Assembly (NCBI RefSeq): GCF_023499255.1
Contig: NZ_CP092183.1
Location: forward strand, 4,894,501 to 4,958,500
Direction: 5' to 3'
Source: Couchioplanes caeruleus
Lineage (GTDB): Bacteria; Actinomycetota; Actinomycetes; Mycobacteriales; Micromonosporaceae
Length of the DNA stretch: 64,000 bases
Every line of letters begins with the position of its first letter. The stretch's first letter is position 1. The notes under the pieces were generated by a model. It saw only the letters and a list, made by a program, of their open reading frames with translations. It was not told the origin of the DNA and did not search any database. Shown here in pieces: positions 9,110 through 16,783 of this stretch. The position numbers and the translations under genes are program-made.

Positions 9110-9589
9110 ATGACTCGGACAGACACGGCTTCGCGGCTGATCGCAGCTCCGCCCGACCGCGTCTACGCGGCCCTCGTCGACCCCGCGGCGCTGACGGCCT
9201 GGTTGCCGCCCGGCGGCATGACCGGCCGCTTCGAGCGGTTCGACGCGCGGCCGGGCGGCTCGTACCGGCTGGTGCTGACGTATGCGGACGCCACGGCGGC
9301 GCCGGGGAAGACGACCGCCGACACGGACGTCGTGGAGGCTCAGTTCGTCGACCTCGTCCCGGGCGTACGGGTGGTGCAGGCGGTCACCTTCGTCTCCGAC
9401 GACCCGGCCCAGGCCGGCACCATGACGATGACCTGGGAGGTCACGCCGGCGGAAGGCGGCACGCTGGTGGAATTCCGGGCCGACGACGTCCCGGCCGGCA
9501 TCTCCGCCGAGGACCACGCCGCCGGCCTGACGTCCTCCCTCGCCAACCTCGCCGACCACGTCGAAGGCCGCGGCCCAGCCGTGGGATGA
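9110..9589 (+). CDS. SRPBCC (AHSA1-like) domain protein
   Basis: This 159-residue protein is a START/Bet v1-like ligand-binding fold of the AHSA1 group. It begins with the typical RLIAAPPDRVYAALVDPAALTAWLPP and ends with a long helix after the DHAAGLTSSLANLADHV stretch. Proteins of this group bind hydrophobic ligands and their roles vary. It is in the same direction as the SnoaL-like gene, 35 bp downstream, and converges on the decayed Fic region. Confidence 0.82.
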   Translation: MTRTDTASRLIAAPPDRVYAALVDPAALTAWLPPGGMTGRFERFDARPGGSYRLVLTYADATAAPGKTTADTDVVEAQFVDLVPGVRVVQAVTFVSDDPAQAGTMTMTWEVTPAEGGTLVEFRADDVPAGISAEDHAAGLTSSLANLADHVEGRGPAVG

Positions 9590-9599
9590 CCGCCGGTAC

Positions 9600-10298
9600 T
9601 CACCGCTCATCCGCGGCCGGTGCCATCAGACTCATCCGGCGGCGGGTTTGGTCGATGAGGATCGCCACGTGCCTCGCCATTGCTTCGGCGGCGCGGATTT
9701 CGCCGGCTGGGCGTACGGTCATCAGCAGCGACGCCGCCTGGTCCAGCACCACACCCTCGCGGGCGAGGACGAAGTACAGGGCGAGGGCCGCCGCCCGCCC
9801 GTTGCCGTCGTCGAACGGGTGGAAGAACGCCACGTCCAGATACGCCCGCGCCGCCCGCGACGGCAGGGGCAGGTCCGGGTCATCGGCCTCGGCGAGGCAC
9901 GCGTCGAATGCTTCGGGCAGATCAGGACGGTACGCGTACCGTTCTCGACCGCTCTTGGCCCAGGCGGACGTCGTGCGGAACGGCACGCTGCCGACGCCGA
10001 GCACGACCCGTTGCCAGGCCTCAAGCAGGCCGAACGTCAGCGGTCCGCCCGCGTCGGCGTCGGCGCGGACCAGGTGCAGTGCGGCGAGCAGACCGTCGGC
10101 GCCCTCCTGCCGTGCGGCGAAAAGGTCGGCGATGCCGTCGCGGCCGGTGCGGGCCGGCGTGCGTACGTGGTCGGCGACGCCGGCCCAGCGGGCTGCCTGC
10201 CGGACGCGCCGCCACGTGCCGAGCGCGTCCGACTGTGTGCAGGATTCGGGTCGCTGTGCCCGCGAGGCGGCGGGCAGCTCGCTGGTGCGCCGGCTCGG
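9600..10298 (-). pseudogene. Fic-domain protein frame without a usable start
   Basis: The frame encodes a Fic/Doc AMP-transferase domain with the catalytic motif FHPFDDGNGR, which fits the HxFxxGNGR signature. The recognisable protein begins about 10229 (DALGTWRRVRQ) and is open back to the preceding stop at 10299. Between 10298 and 10005 there is no in-frame ATG, GTG or TTG. The first candidate, GTG at 10004, would remove the N-terminal helices and leave 134 residues. It may be a pseudogene, a product of a rare start codon, or read-through of the upstream TGA in the same frame. No antitoxin partner was recognised. Confidence 0.55.
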
Positions 10299-11027
10299 TC
10301 AGTCCTGCGGCCAGGTGTCGGGCCAGTCATCGTGTCCGGGGTCGATACCGGTGGCCGCCGCCAGCGCCGCCGCGACATCGGCGGCGTCCGCGCCCGTCGG
10401 TTGCGTCCAACTCCGGAAGCGGCCGCCGATCGCATCGTCGACCATGGCATCGGCGAGGTGGTGCGGCACCCCGGCGGCGGACAGGAACCAGCTGAGGACT
10501 CTGGCGCTGCCGCCGTACCAATTCTCCTCGGTGCCCGTGCGGGCCATGGCCGTCGCGACCAGCTCGCCCACCGCGGCCTCCCATGCGGCGAACGCCGCGC
10601 GCGGGTCCCGCGGCAGCGGCAGGTGCCGCGCGAAATGGTCGGCGAGTTCCTCGAGGTACGACCGCCAGTCGAGCAGCCCTCTCCCGACGGCGTCGAGGGT
10701 GCGCTCGGGAGCGGTGACCAGCTCCTGGACGCGGTACCACCCCGGCGTCGGCGCACCGCTGAGGGAGTACCGGGAGCTCTGCCCGAGCCAGCCCGCCGCC
10801 CACCGGCCGAAGTGGTCGACGAGCCCGATCGTCACGGCGTCGGCCCAGGCGTAAGAGGGGTTCCGCGAGCCGCGGTCCACGGGCGCCGCCGGGTCGTAGG
10901 GCGGGGGCATGTGGGCCAGGGCCACCGCTCGAACGACGCCGGGGACACTGCCCGGGTCGAACAGGTGAGTGGCGGGGTCGGCCTCCGCCCACGTCAGCGT
11001 CCACGATTCCAGGCGCGGATCGATCGT
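10299..11027 (-). pseudogene. Hypothetical protein frame lacking a start codon
   Basis: About 242 codons read well (RLESWTLTWAEADPATHLFD through to DDWPDTWPQD) with strong GC3 bias and no stop, and the end is in frame with the Fic frame below. Function is not recognised; tryptophan-rich helices dominate. Where a Met would be expected the codon is ACG (11027), and the first in-frame normal start lies about 100 nt further in. The 5' end overlaps the end of the secreted-protein frame by 34 bp, which could mark a deletion joint. Confidence 0.4.
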
Positions 11028-11281
11028 CGGCGCCGGATGGATCGCACCAGGGTGCCCGCCTCGGTCAGCGTGCCGGTGACGGCTCCGGCCGGGCCGAGCC
11101 GTACGCCGGGCAGCGTGAGCACCCCGGTCGCGGGCGCGGTCACCTCGAGGGCGGCGTCCCATCGCCGGTGCCGCCGTACGCGCCGAGCCACCGCATGCTC
11201 GGCGGCGAGCGCGGGCGCCGGGCCCGTCAGGAGGCTCGCGGCGAGGACAGCGGCGGCGACCAGCAGCAGCCGGTTTCTCGT
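10994..11281 (-). pseudogene. Secreted-protein frame with ACG in place of the start
   Basis: The frame begins ACG-AGA-AAC and encodes RNRLLLVAAAVLAASLLTG followed by an Ala-rich cleavage site, a good signal peptide. About 70 mature residues follow without recognisable domain. A ribosome site GAGGA lies 6-7 nt before the ACG, exactly where a start codon belongs, so an ATG to ACG change is likely. The frame ends in a run of Arg codons at 10994 that looks non-native. Confidence 0.4.
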
Positions 11282-11290
11282 GCCCCGTCC

Positions 11291-11752
11291 TCAGAAGGAG
11301 AGCATGCCGCTGATGAGGGCCTGCCACGTCATCGGGCCGACGATGCCGTCGACCGTCACGGCCGGGATGTCGGCGTGCAGCGCGCTCTGGAAGCCGCGGA
11401 CCGCCCGTTCCGTCTGCGGCCCGAAGATGCCGTCCACCGCCAGGCCATTCGCCGGGTCGCCGGACAGGTTGCGGAACTGGAACTCCTCCTGCACGCCGCG
11501 GACGGCGTCGCCCTCGGCGCCCCGGCGTACCTCGATGATCAGAGCGCTCCAGGTGCGCGGGCCGACGATGCCGTCGACCGTCAGGCCCTTCTCCCGCTGG
11601 AACGACCGGACCGCGGCGTCGGTCCTCGGCCCGAAGATGCCGTCCACCGCGACGCTGTGGCCGCGGGCCCGCAGCAGGTACTGCAGGGTGGGTACGGGGT
11701 GTTCCTTGGCGCCCTGCCCGGTCAACGGCCAAGGGCTCAGTGTGCCTGCCAT
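11291..11752 (-). CDS. Tandem peptidoglycan-binding domain protein
   Basis: This 153-residue protein has two PG_binding_1 repeats, about residues 15-75 and 80-150. Each carries the motif VDGIFGP or VDGIVGP followed by a TW/ALI ending. The fold is a three-helix bundle that binds cell-wall peptide. No signal peptide is visible from the ATG at 11752 (site GGAAGAG), so export is not evident. A DosR-like box at 11859 with a GACGCT hexamer suggests it belongs to the same stress set, perhaps for wall maintenance. Confidence 0.85.
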   Translation of the reverse strand: MAGTLSPWPLTGQGAKEHPVPTLQYLLRARGHSVAVDGIFGPRTDAAVRSFQREKGLTVDGIVGPRTWSALIIEVRRGAEGDAVRGVQEEFQFRNLSGDPANGLAVDGIFGPQTERAVRGFQSALHADIPAVTVDGIVGPMTWQALISGMLSF

Positions 11753-11858
11753 CGCTCTTCCCCTTCCGCTCGTGCTGTCGAGGAGCGTGCTCCGCCCAGT
11801 CACCTTTCGTGCTCGGGCGTATCCGCTCAGCGTCGGGCGGTGGCCACGATGGTCAGTA

Positions 11859-11872
11859 GAGCCGAAGGTCCC
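11859..11872 (-). promoter_or_regulatory. DosR-like box upstream of the peptidoglycan-binding gene
   Basis: The + strand reads GAGCCGAAGGTCCC, one mismatch from GGGCCGAAGGTCCC. On the minus strand GACGCT (11829-11834) follows 24 nt later, the same hexamer as at the USP gene ending at 28293. Confidence 0.55.
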
Positions 11873-12006
11873 CCACGGCGTGCCGGGCCAGACGGCCCGC
11901 AAAAACCCGCGAATCTGCCCTCGCGGGCATTGTCAAGAAACCTTCCAGCAACAAGAGTGATCGCATCCGTCACTGCATCGACGGATATCGCACGGAAGGA
12001 AACACA

Positions 12007-15000
12007 ATGCGCCATGGCGCCCCCACCCGGCGGATCCTCGCCGCGGCGGCGGTCCTGCTCACCGGACCGGCCACCCTTCTCGTCCCGTCATCGCCGGCGC
12101 AGGCCACCCGCCCCGGCGCCGACCGCTCCACAGTCGTCTCCGGCCAGGCCCGCTTCCAGGTGCTGTCGCCGACGCTGATCCGCACCGAGTACGCCGGCGA
12201 CTCCCACTTCGTCGACGCCGGCACCTTCAACGCGGTGCACCGCACCGGCTTCACCGCGCCCCGCTTCACGAGCCGTACCCGCGACGGCTGGCTGACCATC
12301 GACACCGGCGCCGTCACCATGCGGTACCGCGTCGGGTCCGGGTCGTTCACCGACGACAACCTCACGGTACGGCTGACGTCCGGCCGGCAGACCGTGCAGG
12401 CCGCCCCGTGGACCGGGCACACTCCCCCGAACTGCGCGATCGGCGCCCTGTGCGAGGCCGAGACCGCGGCCCTGCGGGGCCTGGGCGTCGCCACCGACCA
12501 CGGTGGTTACACCGGGCAGGGTTTCGCCGCCGGGTTCGAGGGCGCCGACGACTCGCTGACGGTCACGGTGACCGTCGCGACGGCCGGGACGTACGAGTTC
12601 GACGCGCGCTACGCCAACAGCGTGGGCGGCGACGGCAAGGACGTCACGCGGACGCTCACCGTCGCGGTCGACGGCACCTCGGCGGCCCAGCTGTCCCTGC
12701 CGAGCACCGGCTCGTGGGACACGTGGAAGCAGGCCGGCACCGCCGTGACGCTGACCGCGGGCCGCCACGAACTCGCGGTGCGGCGTGACCCGGCCGACTC
12801 GGGCCACGTCAACATCGACAGCTTCGCCCTGGTCCGGCCGGGTGACGCGTACCCGCAGCCGGTTCCGCCGGCTCCCCGGGAGTGCGCCTTCGGCACGGTC
12901 TGCGAGGCCGACGGCGGCGTCCTGGCCGGCGGCGCGCGCCTCGCCCGCGACCACAACGGCTACTCCGGTGAGGGCTTCGTCGCCGGGCTGGAGCGTACCG
13001 GTGCGAGCGACGCGCTGACCGTCACCGGCGTGCCGGCGGCGGGTGAGTACAAGCTGCAGCTGCGTTACGCCAACTCGCGTCCGGGCGCCCAGCCGGCGCG
13101 GACCCGCACGATGTCCGTCCAGGCCGGCTCCGGCACCCCGGGCACGGTGGAGCTGCCGACCACCAGCGGCTGGGACTTCTGGCGTACGGTCAGCACGCCC
13201 GTCACGCTCGCGGCTGGGACGAACACCGTCACGCTGGGCTGCCCCACCGACGACAGCTGCAACGTCAACCTCGATACCGTTGCGCTGACCACCGGGGACG
13301 CCCCGCTGCTCGCGCCGCACGCCCCGCTGGGCGGTTACCGCCGCTCGCTGGACAACGTGGACGGCGGCGCGCTCACCGCGCCCGGCCTGCTCTACACCGA
13401 CGGCTGGTCGCTGCTGGACGACACCGCGTCCGCCCTGTTCGACCCGGCGACCCGCAAGGTCACCCCGAAGCCGGCCCACACCGGCGGCTACCAGGACGGC
13501 TACATCTTCGCGTACGGCCAGGACTACGCCCGCGCGCTACGGGAGCTGTCCGTGCTGACCGGCCCGACGGCGCTGCTGCCCCGGTGGACGTACGGCGTCT
13601 GGTACTCGGAGTACTACGACCGGACGGCGGCCGACTTCCAGAACATCGTCGGGCGGTTCCGCACCGAGAACGTGCCGCTGGACGTGCTGGTCGTGGACAC
13701 CGACTTCAAGGCCGCCAACAAGTGGAACGGCTGGGAGATCGATCCCACCCGCTTCCCGGACCCGAAGGCGTTCCTCGACTGGCTCCACAAGGAGGGCCTG
13801 CGCACCACCTGGAACGTGCACCCGAGCATCCTCGGCAACGACCCGAAGTTCGCCGCCGCGCAGGAGACCGCCAAGGGCAAGCTGCAGCGCACCGGCTGCA
13901 ACAGCGGCGCGGACTGCTACACGTTCGACTGGGGCGACCCGGACCAGCTGGCCGCGTACTTCGGCCTGCACAAGGACCTGCAGGACCTGGGCATCGACTT
14001 CTGGTGGCTGGACTGGTGCTGCGAGGACTCCAAGTCCACCCTGGCCGGCGTGACGCCGGACGCGTGGATCAACCTGAACTACGCGGCCGAGAACGGCTTC
14101 GCCTTCTCCCGGGCGTACGGGTCGCTGCAGGCCGGCGGCTACGCCAACCCGACCTCCGTGGCCACCGGGCCGTGGGCGGACAAGCGGACCACCCTGCACT
14201 TCACCGGTGACACGGTGTCCAACTGGGAGACGCTGCGCTACGAGGTCGGCTACGCGCCGGGCGAGTCCGCGGCGACCGGGCTGGCCGCCATCAGCCACGA
14301 CATCGGCGGGCACACCCGCGGCCTGCAGGAGCCCGGCACCGAGCCGGGCAGCACCAAGCTGCCCGACGACCTGTACGCCCGCTGGGTGCAGCTGGGCACG
14401 TTCCAGCCCATCGACCGGCTGCACTCCAACCACAGCGACCGGCTGCCGTGGCAGTACGGGCCGGCCGCGAACGCCTCCGCCGCCGAGTTCCTGCGGTTGC
14501 GGGAACGGCTGATGCCGTACACGTACACCGCCGCCGCCCAGGCCAACCGGGACGGGCTGCCGATGGCGCGGCCGCTGTACCTGGCGTACCCGGGTGAGCA
14601 GGAGGCGTACGCCACCGCCGGAGCCGAGTACCTGTACGGCCCGGACATGCTCGTGGCACCGGCGACCGACGCGGGGTCCAGCGCGACCACGCGGGTGTGG
14701 TTCCCGCCGGGCAGCACCTGGACCGACTGGTTCACCGGCGTCACGTACCAGGGCGGCACCAGTCACGACATCACCACGACGCTGGACACCATGCCGGTGT
14801 TCGTCCGCTCCGGCGGGGTCGTGGTGACCCGGACGAACGACGTCGCCACCGACGAGGGCCACCCGCTGGACGCGGCCACCGTCACGGTCGCGACCGGCGA
14901 CGACGGGCGCGGCGAGCTGTACGAGGACGACGGCACGAACCACGCCCGCAACGCCACGACGCGGTTCGCGTACGAGGAGGGGAACCGGTCGAAGACGCTG

Positions 15001-15213
15001 CTGATCGGCCCGCTCCGTGGCGGCTACACCGGTCAGGTGGGCAAGCGTGACTGGACGGTCGCGTTCACCGGTGCCGACGCTCCGCAGACCGTACGGGTCG
15101 ACGGGCGGATCCTGCCGCGTACGGCGTGGTCGTACTCGGCGCAGACCCGCACCCTCACGGTGCACGCCGGCAAGCAGCCGGTCCACCGGGCGGTGACCGT
15201 CAGCGTCCGATGA
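12007..15213 (+). CDS. Secreted glycoside hydrolase family 31 with two CBM35 modules
   Basis: This 1068-residue secreted enzyme should release sugars from alpha-linked glycans outside the cell. It has a signal peptide (1-35), a split N-terminal beta-sandwich and two CBM35-like modules (about 137-275 and 292-424), each starting CEAE/CEAD and ending NIDSFAL or NLDTVAL. A (beta/alpha)8 barrel begins near 520 (WYSEYYDRTAADF). The likely nucleophile is D669 in FWWLDWCCED and the acid/base D735 in HFTGDTVSNW. The CBMs interrupt the N-terminal domain rather than being appended. Family 31 covers alpha-glucosidase, alpha-xylosidase and others, and the exact substrate is unknown. Confidence 0.92.
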   Translation: MRHGAPTRRILAAAAVLLTGPATLLVPSSPAQATRPGADRSTVVSGQARFQVLSPTLIRTEYAGDSHFVDAGTFNAVHRTGFTAPRFTSRTRDGWLTIDTGAVTMRYRVGSGSFTDDNLTVRLTSGRQTVQAAPWTGHTPPNCAIGALCEAETAALRGLGVATDHGGYTGQGFAAGFEGADDSLTVTVTVATAGTYEFDARYANSVGGDGKDVTRTLTVAVDGTSAAQLSLPSTGSWDTWKQAGTAVTLTAGRHELAVRRDPADSGHVNIDSFALVRPGDAYPQPVPPAPRECAFGTVCEADGGVLAGGARLARDHNGYSGEGFVAGLERTGASDALTVTGVPAAGEYKLQLRYANSRPGAQPARTRTMSVQAGSGTPGTVELPTTSGWDFWRTVSTPVTLAAGTNTVTLGCPTDDSCNVNLDTVALTTGDAPLLAPHAPLGGYRRSLDNVDGGALTAPGLLYTDGWSLLDDTASALFDPATRKVTPKPAHTGGYQDGYIFAYGQDYARALRELSVLTGPTALLPRWTYGVWYSEYYDRTAADFQNIVGRFRTENVPLDVLVVDTDFKAANKWNGWEIDPTRFPDPKAFLDWLHKEGLRTTWNVHPSILGNDPKFAAAQETAKGKLQRTGCNSGADCYTFDWGDPDQLAAYFGLHKDLQDLGIDFWWLDWCCEDSKSTLAGVTPDAWINLNYAAENGFAFSRAYGSLQAGGYANPTSVATGPWADKRTTLHFTGDTVSNWETLRYEVGYAPGESAATGLAAISHDIGGHTRGLQEPGTEPGSTKLPDDLYARWVQLGTFQPIDRLHSNHSDRLPWQYGPAANASAAEFLRLRERLMPYTYTAAAQANRDGLPMARPLYLAYPGEQEAYATAGAEYLYGPDMLVAPATDAGSSATTRVWFPPGSTWTDWFTGVTYQGGTSHDITTTLDTMPVFVRSGGVVVTRTNDVATDEGHPLDAATVTVATGDDGRGELYEDDGTNHARNATTRFAYEEGNRSKTLLIGPLRGGYTGQVGKRDWTVAFTGADAPQTVRVDGRILPRTAWSYSAQTRTLTVHAGKQPVHRAVTVSVR

Positions 15214-15220
15214 GCGGTAC

Positions 15221-15250
15221 GGACCGGTGGGCCGCACGGCCCACCGGTCC
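15221..15250 (+). terminator. Terminator hairpin after the GH31 gene
   Basis: GGACCGGTGGGCC (15221-15233) and GGCCCACCGGTCC (15238-15250) form a perfect 13-bp stem with a GCAC loop. There is no T-run. It directly abuts the next box. Confidence 0.7.
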
Positions 15251-15264
15251 GGGACCTGCCGCCC
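15251..15264 (+). promoter_or_regulatory. DosR-like box for the USP gene at 15316
   Basis: GGGACCTGCCGCCC followed by TG, 12 of 14 matches to GGGACCTTCGGCCC. A -10-like GAGGAT (15289-15294) follows 24 nt later. Confidence 0.6.
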
Positions 15265-15315
15265 TGCCGCCCGCGCATCGAAGTGCGTGAGGATGGGAGG
15301 AGAAGGGAGAGTCCC

Positions 15316-16185
15316 ATGACCGCCAAGAAAATCATCGTCGGTTACGACCGTTCCCCGGAGGCCCGTGCCGCGGCGGCCTGGGCCCTGGACGAGGCGGCCC
15401 GCACCGGTGCACTGGTGGAGTTCTTCTACGCGTACGAGTGGCCGACCTGGGCGCCGGCGGCGTCCACCGTGCCCTCCCCCGCGGTCTGGCCGGACGGCGA
15501 GACCGACCGCGCCGTCAAGGGCGCCCTGCAGGAGGCCGTGGCCGGGGCCCGGCAGAGCCACCCGCAGGTGCGCACCGAGGTGTCCATCGTGAACGCCAGC
15601 GCCGCCCTGACGCTCATCGACCGCTCCGCCGAGGCCGGCCTCATCGTGCTCGGCAGCCAGGGCCACAGCGCCGTGACCGGCATGCTCGGCTCGGTGAGCG
15701 TGGCGGTCAGCGCCCACGCCCACTGCCCCGTCATCGTCGTGCGCGGCGACAACGGGCACACCGGTCCCGTGGTGGTCGGCGTCGACGACTCGCCCTGCGC
15801 CCAGCTCGCCCTGGCCTTCGCCCTCGAGCAGGCGGCCGAGCGCGGCGCGCCGGTACGGATCATCCACGCATGGCGGCCGGTCTCCGGCATCTGGGAGGAC
15901 AGCCCGCTGGTCAGCCGGGAGGTCACCGCGGAGGAACGCCGTCCCTTCGACGAGCTCGTGGCGGCGTGGCAGGAGAAGTACCCGCAGCTGACGATCACCG
16001 CGGAGGCCGTGGTGGACCACCCGGCCCACGCCCTGGCGGCCGCGAGCACCACCGCGCGGCTGCTGGTCGCCGGCACCCGGGGGCGCGGCGCGTTCCGCGG
16101 GATGCTGCTCGGCTCGGTGAGCCAGCACCTGCTGCGGCACTCGGCCTGCACGGTGGCCATCGTCCGCGAGGTCGCCGGAAGCTGA
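15316..16185 (+). CDS. Universal stress protein, two UspA domains
   Basis: This 289-residue cytoplasmic protein has tandem Usp folds (about 3-145 and 150-287). Both carry ATP-binding signatures: GSQGHSAVTGMLGSVS in the first and GTRGRGAFRGMLLGSVS in the second. In mycobacteria such tandem Usps belong to the DosR dormancy regulon and some bind ATP. The ATG at 15316 follows GGGAGGAGAAGGGAG. A box at 15251 sits at the standard distance. It converges on a small regulator gene across a strong bidirectional hairpin. Confidence 0.95.
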   Translation: MTAKKIIVGYDRSPEARAAAAWALDEAARTGALVEFFYAYEWPTWAPAASTVPSPAVWPDGETDRAVKGALQEAVAGARQSHPQVRTEVSIVNASAALTLIDRSAEAGLIVLGSQGHSAVTGMLGSVSVAVSAHAHCPVIVVRGDNGHTGPVVVGVDDSPCAQLALAFALEQAAERGAPVRIIHAWRPVSGIWEDSPLVSREVTAEERRPFDELVAAWQEKYPQLTITAEAVVDHPAHALAAASTTARLLVAGTRGRGAFRGMLLGSVSQHLLRHSACTVAIVREVAGS

Positions 16186-16191
16186 GCCCGG

Positions 16192-16232
16192 CAGTGACGC
16201 CGGGTCCGCGGGTGCGGGCCCGGCGTCGCACT
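16192..16232. terminator. Bidirectional terminator between converging genes
   Basis: GACGCCGGGTCCGC (16196-16209) pairs with GCGGGCCCGGCGTC (16214-16227) over 14 positions with one G-T pair. Outer CAGTG/CACTG extends the stem. It separates the USP gene and the winged-helix gene. Confidence 0.7.
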
Positions 16233-16234
16233 GT

Positions 16235-16531
16235 CTATGCCGCCGGCGGGGGCGGGGACTTGCCCTCCAGCACGGCCAGGATGTCGCCGATCTGGTGCTC
16301 GCGCTCCAGTGGGTGCCGCAGCGGAAGCTCGCGGTGCAGCTCGTAGCGGTTGCGGCGGCCGTCGCGGGTGCTGGTGAGGTAACCCGCCTCGACGAGGTCG
16401 GCGACGATGCGCTGCGCCGCCCGCTCCGTGATGCCGACCTGGGCGGCCAGGTCCCGGTGCCGGAGGCCGGGGTCGCGGGCCACGCAGATCAGCACGTGGG
16501 CGTGGTTGGTGAGGAAAGTCCAGTCCGGCAC
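16235..16531 (-). CDS. Small winged-helix transcriptional regulator
   Basis: This 98-residue protein is a single winged helix-turn-helix of the MarR/ArsR type. The recognition region is LRHRDLAAQVGITERAAQRI (about 23-42) and the wing is YLTSTRDGRRNRYELH (51-66). It probably binds DNA as a dimer. It has no sensor domain, and the C-terminal tail is proline-rich. It starts at GTG 16531. Its target is unknown; the neighbouring USP and ATPase genes are candidates only by position. Confidence 0.8.
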   Translation of the reverse strand: MPDWTFLTNHAHVLICVARDPGLRHRDLAAQVGITERAAQRIVADLVEAGYLTSTRDGRRNRYELHRELPLRHPLEREHQIGDILAVLEGKSPPPPAA

Positions 16532-16542
16532 GGGCTCTGATC

Positions 16543-16773
16543 CTACGAGTCCGGCGCCACCACCGGGCGGTCAGGGCGACGCGCGGCGCGCGTGGAGCGC
16601 AGGCTCCAGGCGATCGAGACGCCGATCGTGGCGACGATGACCCCGAGGGTGAGCGGGATCGGCAGCTTGCCGACCGGCGTCTCCGGCAGGATCAGCTCGA
16701 CGCCGGCGAAGACCACCGAGTCGGCCGCGGACACGAGGCCGGTCGCCTCGACCGCGACGAGTGTCTGCGGCAC
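16543..16773 (-). pseudogene. TerC-family C-terminal fragment
   Basis: The 76-codon frame contains VVFAGVELILPETPVGKLP and then PLTLGVIVATIGVSIAWSL, which matches the last two helices of TerC-type membrane proteins (FxGVKLxL, then a final helix). The family is normally some 300 residues with about nine helices; the rest is missing because the P-type ATPase stop lies only 11 bp upstream. It is most likely a remnant, although translation from GTG 16773 is possible. Confidence 0.5.
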
Positions 16774-16783
16774 CCGCCGGTCG

